The notes under the pieces are model-generated. The model saw only the letters and a list, made by a program, of their open reading frames with translations. It searched no databases and had not been told where the DNA came from. A program made the position numbers and the translations under genes. A DNA stretch of 64,000 nt from CAKZNE01 sp964485405. GTDB lineage: Bacteria; Bacteroidota; Bacteroidia; Flavobacteriales; Schleiferiaceae. Shown piece by piece: positions 47,475-58,200 of the stretch. The stretch spans positions 10,158 to 74,157 of the forward strand of contig CAZAJG010000016.1 in NCBI GenBank assembly GCA_964485405.1, read 5' to 3'. Numbering within the stretch: the first letter of the stretch is position 1; every line of letters begins with the position of its first letter.

Positions 47475-47522
47475 ATCAAACTAGAAAGCCCATCTTTTAA
47501 AAGGTGGGCTTTCTAGTTTGAT
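47475..47522. terminator. Very long hairpin terminator
   Basis: A 48-nt almost perfect palindrome (24-bp arms, one T/C mismatch) is centred at 47498/47499 with TTTTAAAA at the tip. It lies 15 bp beyond the stop of the amino-acid dehydrogenase gene (- strand) and upstream of nhaD, so it ends the dehydrogenase transcript. Confidence 0.75.
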
Positions 47523-47536
47523 CTATTTCTTCAGCT

Positions 47537-48763
47537 TTACAATAATTGCTTTAATGCAATCTCATAAGCGGTTTTAGTAATGCGTTGCTTACTGTTGTTC
47601 ATTTCATAGCACTTTTCTAGAGCTTCTTTGATGGTGCTAGAAGTGTCCTGAAAAATTGCTTGATCAGAGAGTTCCACATTGTCGCCCATCAAATATCCAA
47701 ATACTCTTGCCATTCCACAGTTGCTTATAAAGTCAGGAATACAACTTACCTTTTCATCTGCGTATTCGGAAATAGGCCCATAAAATATTTCATCATCCGC
47801 AAAAGGAACATTAGCTCCAGAAGATATTACTTCCAAACCATGAGCGATCATCGCGTCTAAATTCTTTTTACTCACCAAGCGAGAGGCTGCAGCTGGAATA
47901 AAAATCTCAGCTCCTATTTCCCATATTTTGCGATTCGCTTCCTCAAAAGAGATGAGATCATCACTAACCAAATAGTTTCCGTTTTTTGCTTCAAAAAGAG
48001 ATTTAATCGTTTCATAACTAAACCCTTCAGGGTTTAACAAACCACCAACACGATCAATAATGCCCGTAATAAGCGCTCCTTCCTGAGCTAAGTAGTAAGC
48101 TGCTGCTGCTGCAACATTTCCCCATCCTTGAATGATAACTCTTTTGCCTTTAAGATGGCCACCATACGTTTGGTAATAGTGCTTTACCGATTCGGCTGTA
48201 CCATAACCAGTAATCATATCGGCTACAGTGTACTTGCCACTATTGTCTGGTGTTAAATGAGACTGCGTAACAGGAAAGAGAACACCTTTCTGAAGCTGGT
48301 TGATTTTCTTGGTTTTACTTTCAGGGTTTGGATTGTAATGGCCAACTAAAACACCTTCTTGAGGATGTTCAATTCCCATATCTTTTGTAATGGGAATTAC
48401 TTCATGTATTTCGTCTACGTTTAAATCACCTCCTGTTCCGTAATAGTTTTTGAGCAGGGGTTTAACGGCTTTGTACCAGCGCTTTAAAACTTCTTCTTTT
48501 CTTGGATCGTTTGGATTAAAATTGATTCCAGATTTAGCACCGCCAATTGGAGGGCCTGCAACCGTAAATTTTATTTCCATCGTTTTAGCTAAAGAGAGAA
48601 CCTCATGCTTATTTAATCCTTCTCTCATACGAGTTCCACCGCCAGCAGCTCCTCCTCGAAGTGAGTTTATAACTACCCAGCCTTCTGCTGTTGTTTCACT
48701 ATCATGCCAATGGAAAACAACCTCTGCGGGCTTGTGCTCATACAATTTTAGTAAGTCTTTCAT
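47537..48763 (-). CDS. Glu/Leu/Phe/Val family dehydrogenase
   Basis: This 408-aa NAD(P)-dependent enzyme performs oxidative deamination of an amino acid. The N-terminal dimerisation/catalytic domain has GGAAGGGTRMREGL and the catalytic Lys in GPPIGGAKSGINFNP. The Rossmann domain starts at about residue 200 with RVIIQGWGNVAAAAAYYLA. Substrate choice among Glu, Leu, Val and Phe cannot be read with certainty. The gene stands alone between its own promoter-like box and the long terminator. Confidence 0.9.
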   Translation of the reverse strand: MKDLLKLYEHKPAEVVFHWHDSETTAEGWVVINSLRGGAAGGGTRMREGLNKHEVLSLAKTMEIKFTVAGPPIGGAKSGINFNPNDPRKEEVLKRWYKAVKPLLKNYYGTGGDLNVDEIHEVIPITKDMGIEHPQEGVLVGHYNPNPESKTKKINQLQKGVLFPVTQSHLTPDNSGKYTVADMITGYGTAESVKHYYQTYGGHLKGKRVIIQGWGNVAAAAAYYLAQEGALITGIIDRVGGLLNPEGFSYETIKSLFEAKNGNYLVSDDLISFEEANRKIWEIGAEIFIPAAASRLVSKKNLDAMIAHGLEVISSGANVPFADDEIFYGPISEYADEKVSCIPDFISNCGMARVFGYLMGDNVELSDQAIFQDTSSTIKEALEKCYEMNNSKQRITKTAYEIALKQLL

Positions 48764-48783
48764 GCTTGAAGTTTTAAGGTGGG

Positions 48784-48791
48784 CAAATGTA
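48784..48791 (-). promoter_or_regulatory. -7 promoter box of the dehydrogenase gene
   Basis: TACATTTG on the - strand lies 20 bp upstream of the ATG. The same box occurs three times at the right end of the window. The -33 side has no clear TTG. Confidence 0.4.
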
Positions 48792-48840
48792 AATAAATCG
48801 CTTTATCCAGCTTTTTAATTCTGGGAATAATCTAATAGCA

Positions 48841-49935
48841 TTAAGAGTAAATAATGCCAGAGCTATGATCGTATTTAGCTCCAGTTACGGAAGAGAGAAC
48901 GTTTACCTCCCCTCTAAATCTTAAAACACCCATTAAGCCAAAAATCAGAGCCTCTTTAAACTCAATGAGCTGAGGATTTGGTGTTTCTAGCTTACATGAG
49001 CTTTTTTCCTGAATCAGTTCTATGAGATAAAAGTTATAAGCGCCCCCTCCAGTTACTAAAACTGAGGATAAGGTATATTGATTAATACAATCTGCGATCT
49101 GCCCAGCACAATGCGCTGAGAAAGAAGCGAGTTTATCCGAAATGGATATAGAGTAAGCATTTAAAATCGGAAGTACTTGCTCCTTCACCCATTCGGCTCC
49201 AGTTGATTTAGGAGGCTGTTTGGAGAAATAGGGAATACTATCCAATTTGCTAACTAAAGATGGATTGATTTGGCCTTGCCGAGCAATTTCCCCCCCTTTA
49301 TCATAATCTAGGCCTAATTGGTTGGATAGCTGATTAAGTACAAAGTTTACCGCACAAATATCAAAAGCGATACGATTGTCCTTAAAAGGGAACGAAATAT
49401 TGGCAAAACCACCTAAGTTTAAACAGCCACTATAAGAACCAAAAAGAAGAGAATCTCCAATAGGAACTAATGGTGCACCTTGGCCGCCCAAGGCAACATC
49501 CTGCTTTCGAAAATTACATACAACAGGAATACCGGTTTGAGTGAAGAGTAATGGCTCATTACCAATTTGAAGGGTAAATCCCTTTTCTGGTTGATGATAA
49601 AGTGTATGTCCGTGAGAGGCGATCAAATTGATTTTACTCCTATCCAATCTGTAATCGGAAATAAATTGCTCAATTAATTGAGAAAGAAGTGAACTATAAT
49701 CGGTGTTTAGTTGTAATAAATCAGTGGCTTTAAGATTAGGGTTAAAAGTTAAACGTTTACCCCAGTCTTCGCTGTAAGAGTAGGTGTTGGTATGAAGAAG
49801 ATGGTAACGCCAAGAGGTTTTTTTTTCAAAATGAATGAATGCAATATCAATACCATCGAGGGATGTGCCTGACATTAATGCAATTACATAGTAAGAATTT
49901 GGTGAATTTAGGGCCTTATCGATTACCTTTGCCAT
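48841..49935 (-). CDS. anmK: Anhydro-N-acetylmuramic acid kinase
   Basis: This 364-aa protein is of the AnmK family, which converts 1,6-anhydro-MurNAc and ATP to MurNAc-6-phosphate in cell-wall recycling. Visible motifs are the phosphate-binding MSGTSLDGIDIAF (about 21-33), ASHGHTLYHQP, the NLGGFANIS ATPase strand, and the adenosine-site VLVTGGGAYN near residue 290. Length matches the family. It is divergent from the acyl-CoA dehydrogenase gene, with 48 bp between the start codons. Confidence 0.93.
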   Translation of the reverse strand: MAKVIDKALNSPNSYYVIALMSGTSLDGIDIAFIHFEKKTSWRYHLLHTNTYSYSEDWGKRLTFNPNLKATDLLQLNTDYSSLLSQLIEQFISDYRLDRSKINLIASHGHTLYHQPEKGFTLQIGNEPLLFTQTGIPVVCNFRKQDVALGGQGAPLVPIGDSLLFGSYSGCLNLGGFANISFPFKDNRIAFDICAVNFVLNQLSNQLGLDYDKGGEIARQGQINPSLVSKLDSIPYFSKQPPKSTGAEWVKEQVLPILNAYSISISDKLASFSAHCAGQIADCINQYTLSSVLVTGGGAYNFYLIELIQEKSSCKLETPNPQLIEFKEALIFGLMGVLRFRGEVNVLSSVTGAKYDHSSGIIYS

Positions 49936-49983
49936 CCTTCAAAAATAGAAGTACAGATTTAAACAAACAATTAGAAATTAGAT

Positions 49984-51126
49984 ATGAAGTTTGAACTTAC
50001 AGAAGAACACTTGATGATTCAACAAGCGGCTCGTGATTTTGCGCAGAATGAATTGTTACCTGGTGTTATTGAAAGAGATGAAAAACAACAGTTTCCTGCT
50101 GAGCAAGTGAAAATGATGGGAGAGCTTGGTTTTATGGGTATGATGGTTAGCCCCGAGTATGGTGGAAGCGGACTGGATACCATCTCTTATGTAATTGCCA
50201 TGGAAGAAATATCTAAAGTAGATGCCTCTGCTTCTGTGATTATGTCTGTTAACAATAGCTTGGTATGTTGGGGTTTAGAAAAGTTTGGTACTGAGGAACA
50301 AAAACAAAAATATCTGATTCCTTTGGCAAAAGGAGAAATCATTGGAGCCTTCTGTTTATCCGAACCAGAGGCGGGATCGGATGCTACTTCGCAGCGAACT
50401 ACAGCTATAGATAAAGGAGATCATTATCTGTTAAATGGAAATAAAAACTGGATTACCAACGGGAATTCAGCTTCTGTTTATCTAGTAATGGCTCAAACAG
50501 ACGTAGAAAAAGGACATAAAGGAATCAACTGCTTAATTGTTGAAAAGGATCAAGAAGGTTTTACCGTAGGAAAGAAAGAAGATAAGCTAGGAATTAGAGG
50601 TTCTGACACGCATTCCTTGATGTTTCAAGATGTAAAAGTGCCTAAAGAAAATCGTATTGGTGAAGAAGGCTTTGGTTTTAAATTTGCTATGAAAGTTTTG
50701 AGTGGTGGTCGTATAGGAATTGCTTCGCAAGCCTTAGGTATTGCCTCTGGAGCCTATGAATTGGCATTAAAATATTCTAAAGAAAGAAAAACGTTTGGTA
50801 AAGAAATAGGTCAACATCAAGGTATTGGTTTTAAATTGGCAGATATGGCTACGGAGATCGATGCAGCTCGCTTATTGTGTTACAAAGCGGCTTGGTTAAA
50901 AGATCAAGGTTTAAACTTTGATTTAGAAAGTGCACAAGCTAAATTGTTTGCATCTACTACAGCTATGAAAACTACAGTAGAAGCTGTTCAAGTTCATGGT
51001 GGCTATGGTTTTGTAAAAGAATACCATGTGGAACGCTTAATGCGAGATGCTAAAATTACCCAGATTTACGAAGGAACTTCTGAGATTCAAAAAATTGTAA
51101 TCTCAAGAGCAATACTAAAAGATTAA
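49984..51126 (+). CDS. Acyl-CoA dehydrogenase (short-chain type)
   Basis: This 380-aa FAD enzyme introduces the alpha-beta double bond into acyl-CoA. Visible motifs include the flavin-binding FCLSEPEAGSDATS, NGNKNWITNG, LGIRGSDTHSLMFQDVKVP, RKTFGKEIGQHQGI, and the C-terminal QIYEGTSEIQKIVISR that carries the catalytic Glu. Length and motif pattern are those of butyryl/short-chain or glutaryl-related members; the exact chain length is not readable. It converges with murF, ending 3 bp away with no terminator between. Confidence 0.93.
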   Translation: MKFELTEEHLMIQQAARDFAQNELLPGVIERDEKQQFPAEQVKMMGELGFMGMMVSPEYGGSGLDTISYVIAMEEISKVDASASVIMSVNNSLVCWGLEKFGTEEQKQKYLIPLAKGEIIGAFCLSEPEAGSDATSQRTTAIDKGDHYLLNGNKNWITNGNSASVYLVMAQTDVEKGHKGINCLIVEKDQEGFTVGKKEDKLGIRGSDTHSLMFQDVKVPKENRIGEEGFGFKFAMKVLSGGRIGIASQALGIASGAYELALKYSKERKTFGKEIGQHQGIGFKLADMATEIDAARLLCYKAAWLKDQGLNFDLESAQAKLFASTTAMKTTVEAVQVHGGYGFVKEYHVERLMRDAKITQIYEGTSEIQKIVISRAILKD

Positions 51127-51129
51127 ATA

Positions 51130-52416
51130 TTACAAGAGGGGAATGGATCTTTCGAGCTTCATTCCTCTACTTCCTTTTACAAGAATAGTTTTACCCACTA
51201 CCTTTTCTTTTTCCAATCGCGCCAATAAATCATCGGTTGTTTTAATCTGAATAAAAGAAGGGTTTTCAATTTTACATCTAAAGAATATTTCACCAATTAG
51301 AAAGATCTTATCTACAAAGTTGAGCTGCTCTATAAGCTGAATAATTTTGAGATGTTCTTCCTGCTCAACTTCACCAAGTTCGAACATATCACCAAGAATC
51401 ATCCATTTTGGATTTTTATCAAACTCTTTAAAGTTGATAATAGCTGCCTCCATACTGCTAGGGTTAGCATTGTAGGCATCAATTACTAGAGTATTATGTT
51501 CTGTATGGCTTACTTGTGAACGGTTGTTACTTGGAGAATAGGATTCAATACCTGCTTTTACATCCATTAAAGGCACCCCAAAGTGTAGACCTAAACTTAT
51601 GGCAGCAGATAGATTTGAAAAGTTATAAGAACCAGTTAGATGAGTAGCTATTTCTATATTTTGGTAAGCTAGGGAAAGGAAGGATTTACTGTGTGTTACA
51701 TAATCAAATGTATAATCACCAGTTTTATCGAACTCACCAAATTTGATGGATGAAATACCCTTCGATTTTTCGAGCTGTTTTTTATCATCTAAGTTAACGA
51801 GAACCTGTTTATTGGCACCTCTAAGATAATCGTACAGTTCGCTTTTGCCTTTTATAACGCCTTCAATCCCGCCAAATCCTTCTAGGTGAGCTTTGCCAAA
51901 ATTGGTGATATAACCTATATCAGGCTGTGATAGGGAGCATAGGAATTCGATTTCTTTTTGGTGATTAGCGCCCATTTCAATTATAGCAAGCTCATGTTGA
52001 GGTTGTATTCGCAACAGGGTTAGCGGAACACCAATATGGTTGTTGAAGTTTCCAGCTGTAGCCAGAGTATTGTATTTGTTGCTGAGAGCAGCGTAAATAA
52101 GTTCCTTGGTAGTGGTTTTACCGTTACTTCCGGTAAGACCTATAATAGGTATGGTTAACTGCTCTCTATGATACTTAGCAAGCTTCTGCAAGGTTTCAAG
52201 TACATTGTTTACTAGGATGTAATTTTTTTCCTCAAATTTCTTTTCATCAACTATAGCAAATGATGCTCCATCTTGAATGGCTTTTTCTGCAAATAGGTTT
52301 CCATTAAAGTTATCTCCTTTTAAGGCGAAGAATAGGTTGCCAGCTTCAATGCTTCGAGTATCGATACATACTCCTCTACAAGCTAAAAACGTATTGTGTA
52401 AGACAACTATATCCAT
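51130..52416 (-). CDS. murF: UDP-N-acetylmuramoyl-tripeptide--D-alanyl-D-alanine ligase
   Basis: This 428-aa Mur ligase adds D-Ala-D-Ala to the UDP-MurNAc-tripeptide in the cytoplasm. N-terminal part: GVCIDTRSIEAGNLFFALKG. Central P-loop: GLTGSNGKTTTKELI at about residues 94-108, followed by NFNNHIGVPLTLL and MGANHQKEI. C-terminal part: DAYNANPSSMEAA and KGSRGMKLE. The start codon directly abuts the U-tract of a terminator hairpin that follows gldJ (52417-52444), leaving no room for a conventional leader. Confidence 0.95.
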   Translation of the reverse strand: MDIVVLHNTFLACRGVCIDTRSIEAGNLFFALKGDNFNGNLFAEKAIQDGASFAIVDEKKFEEKNYILVNNVLETLQKLAKYHREQLTIPIIGLTGSNGKTTTKELIYAALSNKYNTLATAGNFNNHIGVPLTLLRIQPQHELAIIEMGANHQKEIEFLCSLSQPDIGYITNFGKAHLEGFGGIEGVIKGKSELYDYLRGANKQVLVNLDDKKQLEKSKGISSIKFGEFDKTGDYTFDYVTHSKSFLSLAYQNIEIATHLTGSYNFSNLSAAISLGLHFGVPLMDVKAGIESYSPSNNRSQVSHTEHNTLVIDAYNANPSSMEAAIINFKEFDKNPKWMILGDMFELGEVEQEEHLKIIQLIEQLNFVDKIFLIGEIFFRCKIENPSFIQIKTTDDLLARLEKEKVVGKTILVKGSRGMKLERSIPLL

Positions 52417-52444
52417 AAAAAAATCCCCTCCGATTAAGAGGGGA
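52417..52444 (-). terminator. Terminator or attenuator between gldJ and murF
   Basis: On the - strand a TCCCCTC/GAGGGGA stem (52444-52438 with 52430-52424), with a 7-nt loop, is followed by seven U (52423-52417) and then immediately by the murF ATG. Confidence 0.8.
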
Positions 52445-52474
52445 CTTGTATTTTATTAATAAATAATCATCAGA

Positions 52475-54061
52475 TTAGTTATATCTGTAACGCTCAAATT
52501 TATCACGCTTAGGTTTCTTAGAATCTTCATCTCTCTCTTCATCTTCATTTTGGAATCCTAATTTATCCATAGCACATCTAAAACCAATAAAGTCTGTAGA
52601 TTGATTTTCTTCTAAGTGTCTTCTGGTTCCTGGGCTTAACCAATAAGCTCTATCCTTCCAGCTACCTCCTTTATATACTCTAGATGTATTGTCTACTAGA
52701 GTTGTTTGGGCGTAATCGTACATAGCCGCGGTTCCTTCATCAATATCTTCCTCGTAGTAAATACTAGATTCTTGATCGCCATCTAGATAATCTTTATAAT
52801 CTGCGTAGTTATAATTTCTTCTATTCAAGTTTTCTTCTTCTGTAACCTCTCTTTTTGGCAGTTCTCCAGGTAATCTAGCAATAGTACTATCGCTATTATA
52901 TTGAGGTTCTTGAAGTACTTCCAGCGCACCGATTCCTTGATAATCGTTATCGAAGGTAGTAAACAAGTTACCTCTAAATGGATTGAGATCGGTCATGTCT
53001 TCTGGTGAAAGAGGACGGTAAACGTCCAATACCCATTCCGCAACATTACCCGCCATATCATAAAGACCAAAATCATTTGGAGGATAAAACTTTACCTGCA
53101 TGGTGTAATGCGCTTGGTCATTAAGCCATCCGCCTAGACCCATATAATCTCCACGCCCTCTTTTGAAGTTGGCCAGCATATTTCCACGCTCTTTTTTGTC
53201 TGCATTGTGCATAGAACTTCCGCCCCATGTATATTTATTAGCATCAACAGTACGGTTAAACTTTCTTTTGCCAATGTTCCCATAAGCAGCATATTCCCAT
53301 TCTGCTTCTGTTGGAAGGCGATATTTGGGAAGAAGAATACCGTCTTCTAAAGTAACTGGACGACCTTCGTCTCCATAAGCACTATTTGGGTTGTAATCTT
53401 TTAATCCCTTCTTGTTCTGCTGTGTATATTCTCCTGAACGATATAAATAAACTTCGGTATTGAAGTGATCCGCATCCTGTTGATCAGGAAATTTGTTGAA
53501 TACACCTTCGTCAATAAGAATTTGTTCGTTTACTCGATCCGTTCTCCATGAACAAAATTTCATGGCTTGAATCCAACTTACGCCCACTACCGGATAAAAG
53601 TTGTAAGCAGGATATCTAAAATAGTTCTCAACCATGGACTCGTTCATGGAAAGTTTTTCTCTCCAAACCAAAGTATCCGGTAAAATGCTTGAATAAATTT
53701 CTGGATAGTAATCCAAGTCGAATACACGCTTCGTCCAATACAGATATTCTCTGTAATCTATATTAGTCACTTCGTTTTCATCCATGTAAAAGGATTGTAC
53801 AGTCACTTGGCGAGGGATGTTGTTCCAGTCTTTGTAAAAGTCTTCCTCAACTCTTCCCATGGTGAAAGTACCACCTTCAACAAAAACAAGTCCAGGACCT
53901 GCTTCCATTCCATCAAAATCATCGTTAAAGAAGAAACCACCATTATCCGGATCATTGTAGGTCCAACCCGTGGTGTTACTAGTCGATTTACCACAAGAAG
54001 CCAAAACACTAATGGCTATTATGGATAGTCCGATATTTGTAAGTTTTTTGAAGTTCATCAT
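52475..54061 (-). CDS. gldJ: Gliding motility lipoprotein GldJ
   Basis: This 528-aa lipoprotein has lipobox VLASC (Cys near residue 23). The GldJ-typical GWTYNDPDNGGF segment follows, then a formylglycine-generating-enzyme-like (SUMF1) domain: EGGTFTMGR, YMDENEVTNIDYREYL, GVSWIQAMKFCSWRT, RLPTEAEWEYAAYG, NVAEWVLDVYR and GGSWKDRAYWLSPGTRR. GldJ is required for gliding and for stable T9SS function in flavobacteria and acts with GldK in the outer-membrane-associated ring. The PorP/SprF-like gene lies 33 bp upstream and porU/porV are divergent, the usual neighbourhood. Confidence 0.94.
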   Translation of the reverse strand: MMNFKKLTNIGLSIIAISVLASCGKSTSNTTGWTYNDPDNGGFFFNDDFDGMEAGPGLVFVEGGTFTMGRVEEDFYKDWNNIPRQVTVQSFYMDENEVTNIDYREYLYWTKRVFDLDYYPEIYSSILPDTLVWREKLSMNESMVENYFRYPAYNFYPVVGVSWIQAMKFCSWRTDRVNEQILIDEGVFNKFPDQQDADHFNTEVYLYRSGEYTQQNKKGLKDYNPNSAYGDEGRPVTLEDGILLPKYRLPTEAEWEYAAYGNIGKRKFNRTVDANKYTWGGSSMHNADKKERGNMLANFKRGRGDYMGLGGWLNDQAHYTMQVKFYPPNDFGLYDMAGNVAEWVLDVYRPLSPEDMTDLNPFRGNLFTTFDNDYQGIGALEVLQEPQYNSDSTIARLPGELPKREVTEEENLNRRNYNYADYKDYLDGDQESSIYYEEDIDEGTAAMYDYAQTTLVDNTSRVYKGGSWKDRAYWLSPGTRRHLEENQSTDFIGFRCAMDKLGFQNEDEERDEDSKKPKRDKFERYRYN

Positions 54062-54094
54062 ACTATTACTTTCAAAAATTTTCTTGTCTTAAAA

Positions 54095-55081
54095 CTAAAA
54101 CTTAGGACATTTTATTGCTCTAACCCTTTTTCTTGATACTCTACAAGGTAATTGGTAAGAGAGAGAAATTTCATGAGCGCCACCAAGATCATTGGTAAGT
54201 CTTGAAACAGTTATGTCGTAGCTATAGCCTACGCTCCAAGCTCCTTCTTCAGGAGTATAACCTAAAAGAATAACTACCGCATCAGGCGCGGAAAAATTAC
54301 TAACTCTATAGCCTAAACCTCCTGAAATAGAACTTCTATTAAAGGATAAACTAAGAGTAGTTTGATTGAATTCTCCTTGGAATTGAGTAACAATATTGGG
54401 AAGAAGGAAATTTTGAACGCTATTGTTTAATCGTTTTCTACCTAAAGGAATCGTAAACCCGGTGTGTGCCGTAATTTTCATAGGTAGTTTAGAAGTAAGA
54501 AAGAAGCTCTCATCGGGTTGCGTTAGGTGATGTAAAGCTACTCCTAAATAAAAGTTCTTAGTATACCCCAAAAAGCCTACGCTTACATCAAAATGTGAAT
54601 TAGTGGTTTGCCCAGGAGGTATCTCCGAAGATTCTTTAACAAAACCATAAAAAGGATCAATTTCATCCGGAAAGGTTAAACCGTCCCAGTTTATTGCTCT
54701 TTGCCTGAAAGTCGCTTGAAAACCGGAAAGAATGGTAAACTTTCGAGAAGCTTTCAGATGATATGAGTATATAGCACTAATCTCAGTAGCGGATAAAGCT
54801 CCATTACCGGCTTCATCCCTAAGTGCTAGTAAACCAATTCCACCATTTAAGTTGCTCACATATTGATCGTAAGAGGCAGAATATGTTTGATATACACTTA
54901 AGCCAGGATATTGGTTTCTATAGTTAAGATTAACTTTAGGACACTTGCTAACTCCAGCAAAAGCTGGGTTTAGATACAACGGATTTGCATACGATTGTGT
55001 AAAATGCGCATCCTGCGCAAATGACACAAGAGGTAACATCAGCACCGCAGTGGTAACAAGAGTTAGTAATTTTTTGCCCAT
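54095..55081 (-). CDS. PorP/SprF family type IX secretion protein
   Basis: This 328-aa protein has a signal peptide (cleavage after VSFAQ), the family start DAHFTQSYANPLYLNPAFAG, and a beta-barrel body with alternating strands (FYLGVALHHLTQPDESFF, SVGYSYDITVSRL). It probably sits in the outer membrane. It is the first gene of the gldJ unit and a paralogue of the protein at 28848. Unlike that one it has no adjacent type B cargo gene, so it may serve a distant cargo or the core apparatus. Confidence 0.92.
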   Translation of the reverse strand: MGKKLLTLVTTAVLMLPLVSFAQDAHFTQSYANPLYLNPAFAGVSKCPKVNLNYRNQYPGLSVYQTYSASYDQYVSNLNGGIGLLALRDEAGNGALSATEISAIYSYHLKASRKFTILSGFQATFRQRAINWDGLTFPDEIDPFYGFVKESSEIPPGQTTNSHFDVSVGFLGYTKNFYLGVALHHLTQPDESFFLTSKLPMKITAHTGFTIPLGRKRLNNSVQNFLLPNIVTQFQGEFNQTTLSLSFNRSSISGGLGYRVSNFSAPDAVVILLGYTPEEGAWSVGYSYDITVSRLTNDLGGAHEISLSYQLPCRVSRKRVRAIKCPKF

Positions 55082-55208
55082 TTCGTTTTAAGGGTTTCGA
55101 ACTACAATTATACAAATTATTTATAGTTCGGTTAATAATTCCCTAGCTTTTTGATAATAATAACGACAGTCGACTAAATAAATTTTCGGTATTTAACTAA
55201 TTGAAGAT

Positions 55209-55216
55209 TAAGTTTG
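55209..55216 (+). promoter_or_regulatory. -7 promoter box upstream of porU
   Basis: TAAGTTTG matches TAnnTTTG and lies 79 bp before the porU ATG in the 214-bp gap between the divergent units. No clear TTG is found at the expected distance upstream. Confidence 0.4.
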
Positions 55217-55295
55217 CCTAACTATTAGATAATCCAAACCAGTAAATGAATAATACATCATTAACAAATGCGTTAAGCATCCAGACTTTCAAAGT

Positions 55296-58200
55296 ATGAG
55301 AAAAAGAGTAATGATATCCTTTATCATGATTACAGGTTTGTTAGGAACCTCTACAACCATAAATGCACAATCTAAGGCAAAGCTTACGTCTTGGGCAAAT
55401 ACTTCTGTGTTAAATAATGGCGATTGGTATAAAATATCGGTAGAGGAAACGGGCATGTTTAAAATTACACCGTCCTATTTGTCAGATGCAGGTTTGGATT
55501 TGAATGCGAACCCTATCTCTATCGATAATATCCGAATTTATGGGAACGGTGATGGGATTTTACCAGCTGCAAATGCAACTTTCAGAAAGGATGATCTTAA
55601 TGAGATACCTTGTAAAGTGGTCGATAATAATGCCAATGGTATTTTCGATGGCAGCGATTTCGCCCTGTTTTTCGCCAGAGGTCCGCATACCTGGAACAAT
55701 AATGCGGCAGGAAGATTTAGTCATACTTTAAACTTCTACAGAGATCAAAATTTTTACTTTTTGACCTTTAACAATGGTGCTGGACGGAGAGTTTCTGTTT
55801 CCAACAATGATCCAGGAACAGCTAATGTTACAGTAAATACCTATGATGACTTTAGCTTCCAAGAAGAAGACAGGGAAAATATAATAGGAGCAGGTAGAGT
55901 TTGGCTGGATGATGTTTTTGACTTTACATTGAGTTACAATTATGGTTTTAACTTTATAGACATAGATGTTACAAATCCCGTTGCGGTTACCATTAATACG
56001 GTTGCTAGGTCTTCTACAGACAATACATTCATGGAGATATATAGGGATGGAGGATTTGTAAGTAACACAAGTAGTTATGCAGCGTATAGAACCGAAGATG
56101 GAGCAGATTATGTGACTACAAATCAGGAGACGATCAATTTTACCCCAACTGCAGGGAACTTCTCTATCCGGCTTACGTACAATAATAGTGCAAACCCGAG
56201 TGGTGTGGCTTGGTTCAACTATATGGAAGCTCAGGTTAGAAGAAACCTGAATTACAGAAGCGGAGCGTTATACTTCAGAGATTTTAGGTCTGTAGGGCCA
56301 GGCAATGTTGCTCAGTACGATGTAAGCAATGCCAATTCTAACCTAGAAATATGGGATGTCACAGATTTGAATAATGCCTTTTCAATAAATGGACAACTCA
56401 ATAGCAACGTTCTTTCATTTAAAGCAGCAGCTGATACTTTGAGAGAATTTTTAGTTTTTAGTGGTTCTAATTTCTCAGCACCAGATTTTAGAGGGAAAAT
56501 TGAAACTCAAAATTTACACGGGTTATCCCCGTCAGAGTTTGTAATTATTACTCATCCTGATTTTTTAGCAGCTTCAGAAAAACTAGCACAACTGCATCGA
56601 GACGTAGATAATATGACAGTGCAAGTGGTAACCATTGATCAGATATATAACGAGTTTAGTTCGGGTGGTCAGGATATTACAGCGATTCGGGACTTTGCTC
56701 GTATGCTTTATACTCGGAATTCAGGCTCTGCTTCCGATTTTAAGTATCTATTATTAATGGGAGATGCGAGTTACGACTATAGAGATAGATTAACGAATAA
56801 TAATAATTTTATTCCCATTTGGCAAGACCCCTTTCGTCCATTTAGCTTGTATAGTTCTGCTGTAACAGACGATTATTATGGGTTCTTAGACGAAAATGAA
56901 GGGGCTAACCTTACATCTGGAAGGCTAGATATTGGTATTGGAAGAATACCCTGTGAGACCATTACACAATCCCAAAACTATATAGATAAAATTATCCATT
57001 ATGTAACGGGTGAAAGCCGTTTTGGCGATTGGAGAAATAAGATTCTTTTAATGGCAGACGATGTAGACTTAAGCTGGGAGCCCACCTTTGTAACTACATC
57101 TGAGATTTTGGAGAACGCCATTCAGGATGCCTCTAATTCCTTTATAGTAGAGAAAATATACACAGATGCTTACAAACAAGTATCAACCTCAGGTAGTGAA
57201 ACATACCCAGAGGCTAGCGATGATATGTTCCGTAAAATCCAACAAGGGAATTTAGTGACCAATTATATAGGCCATGGTGGAGAAGTGGGTCTTAGTTCAG
57301 AAAAACTCCTAAAGCTCTCTGATGTAAATGCTTGGACGAATTATGACGCAATGCCACTCTTTATCACAATTACTTGTGAATTTACACGCTTAGACGACCC
57401 CAAAAGAGTTTCAGCAGGTGAGCAATTACTACTAAATCCTAATGGGGGCGCTATTGGTTTAATTTCTACTACCAGAGTGGTAGATGTTTTAACAGCAACC
57501 AACCTAAACCGAAATGTGTTCGATAGTCTTTTGACAAGAAATAACAATCTCCCCAAAAGGCTTGGTGATATCATTAAAGATTCAAAGAATGGCTTGGTTG
57601 GAAACGGAACTCGATTAAAATTCTCTTTATTCGGTGATCCGGCTATGCGATTAGCTATTCCATTTAATAGAGTGCAAACGAATTCGATAAACGGGAGGCC
57701 GGTAAACGGAGGCTCTTTGGATACCATAAAAGCGTTGAGTAGAGTTCAAATCGAAGGCCAGGTTAATGATGTTCTTGATCAAAAGCTTTCCAACTTTAAC
57801 GGAGTTTTAAATGTCTCCGTTTTTGACAAGCCCAATAACCGAGAAACTTTAGCCAATGACGGTGTCGAGAATCCAATTCCGTTTAGGTTACAAAACAACT
57901 TAATTTACAGAGGCAAGGTAGAAGTAGTAAATGGAGATTTTAAAATTGAGTTTATTACGCCCTTCGATATTTCATATCAGTTTGGATTCGGTAAAATCAG
58001 TTATTATGGAAATAATGGTGAGTTGGATGCCGCTGGTTTCTTTGATGAGGCGGTTGTTGGAGGTTTTAATGAAGATGCAGAGGATGACGATGTAGGTCCA
58101 ACCGTTCAATTATTCATGAACGATCAATCTTTTGTTCAGGGAGGTATAACAGGTCCAGACCCTGTTTTACTTGCACTTATGGCAGATTCTTCTGGTATTA

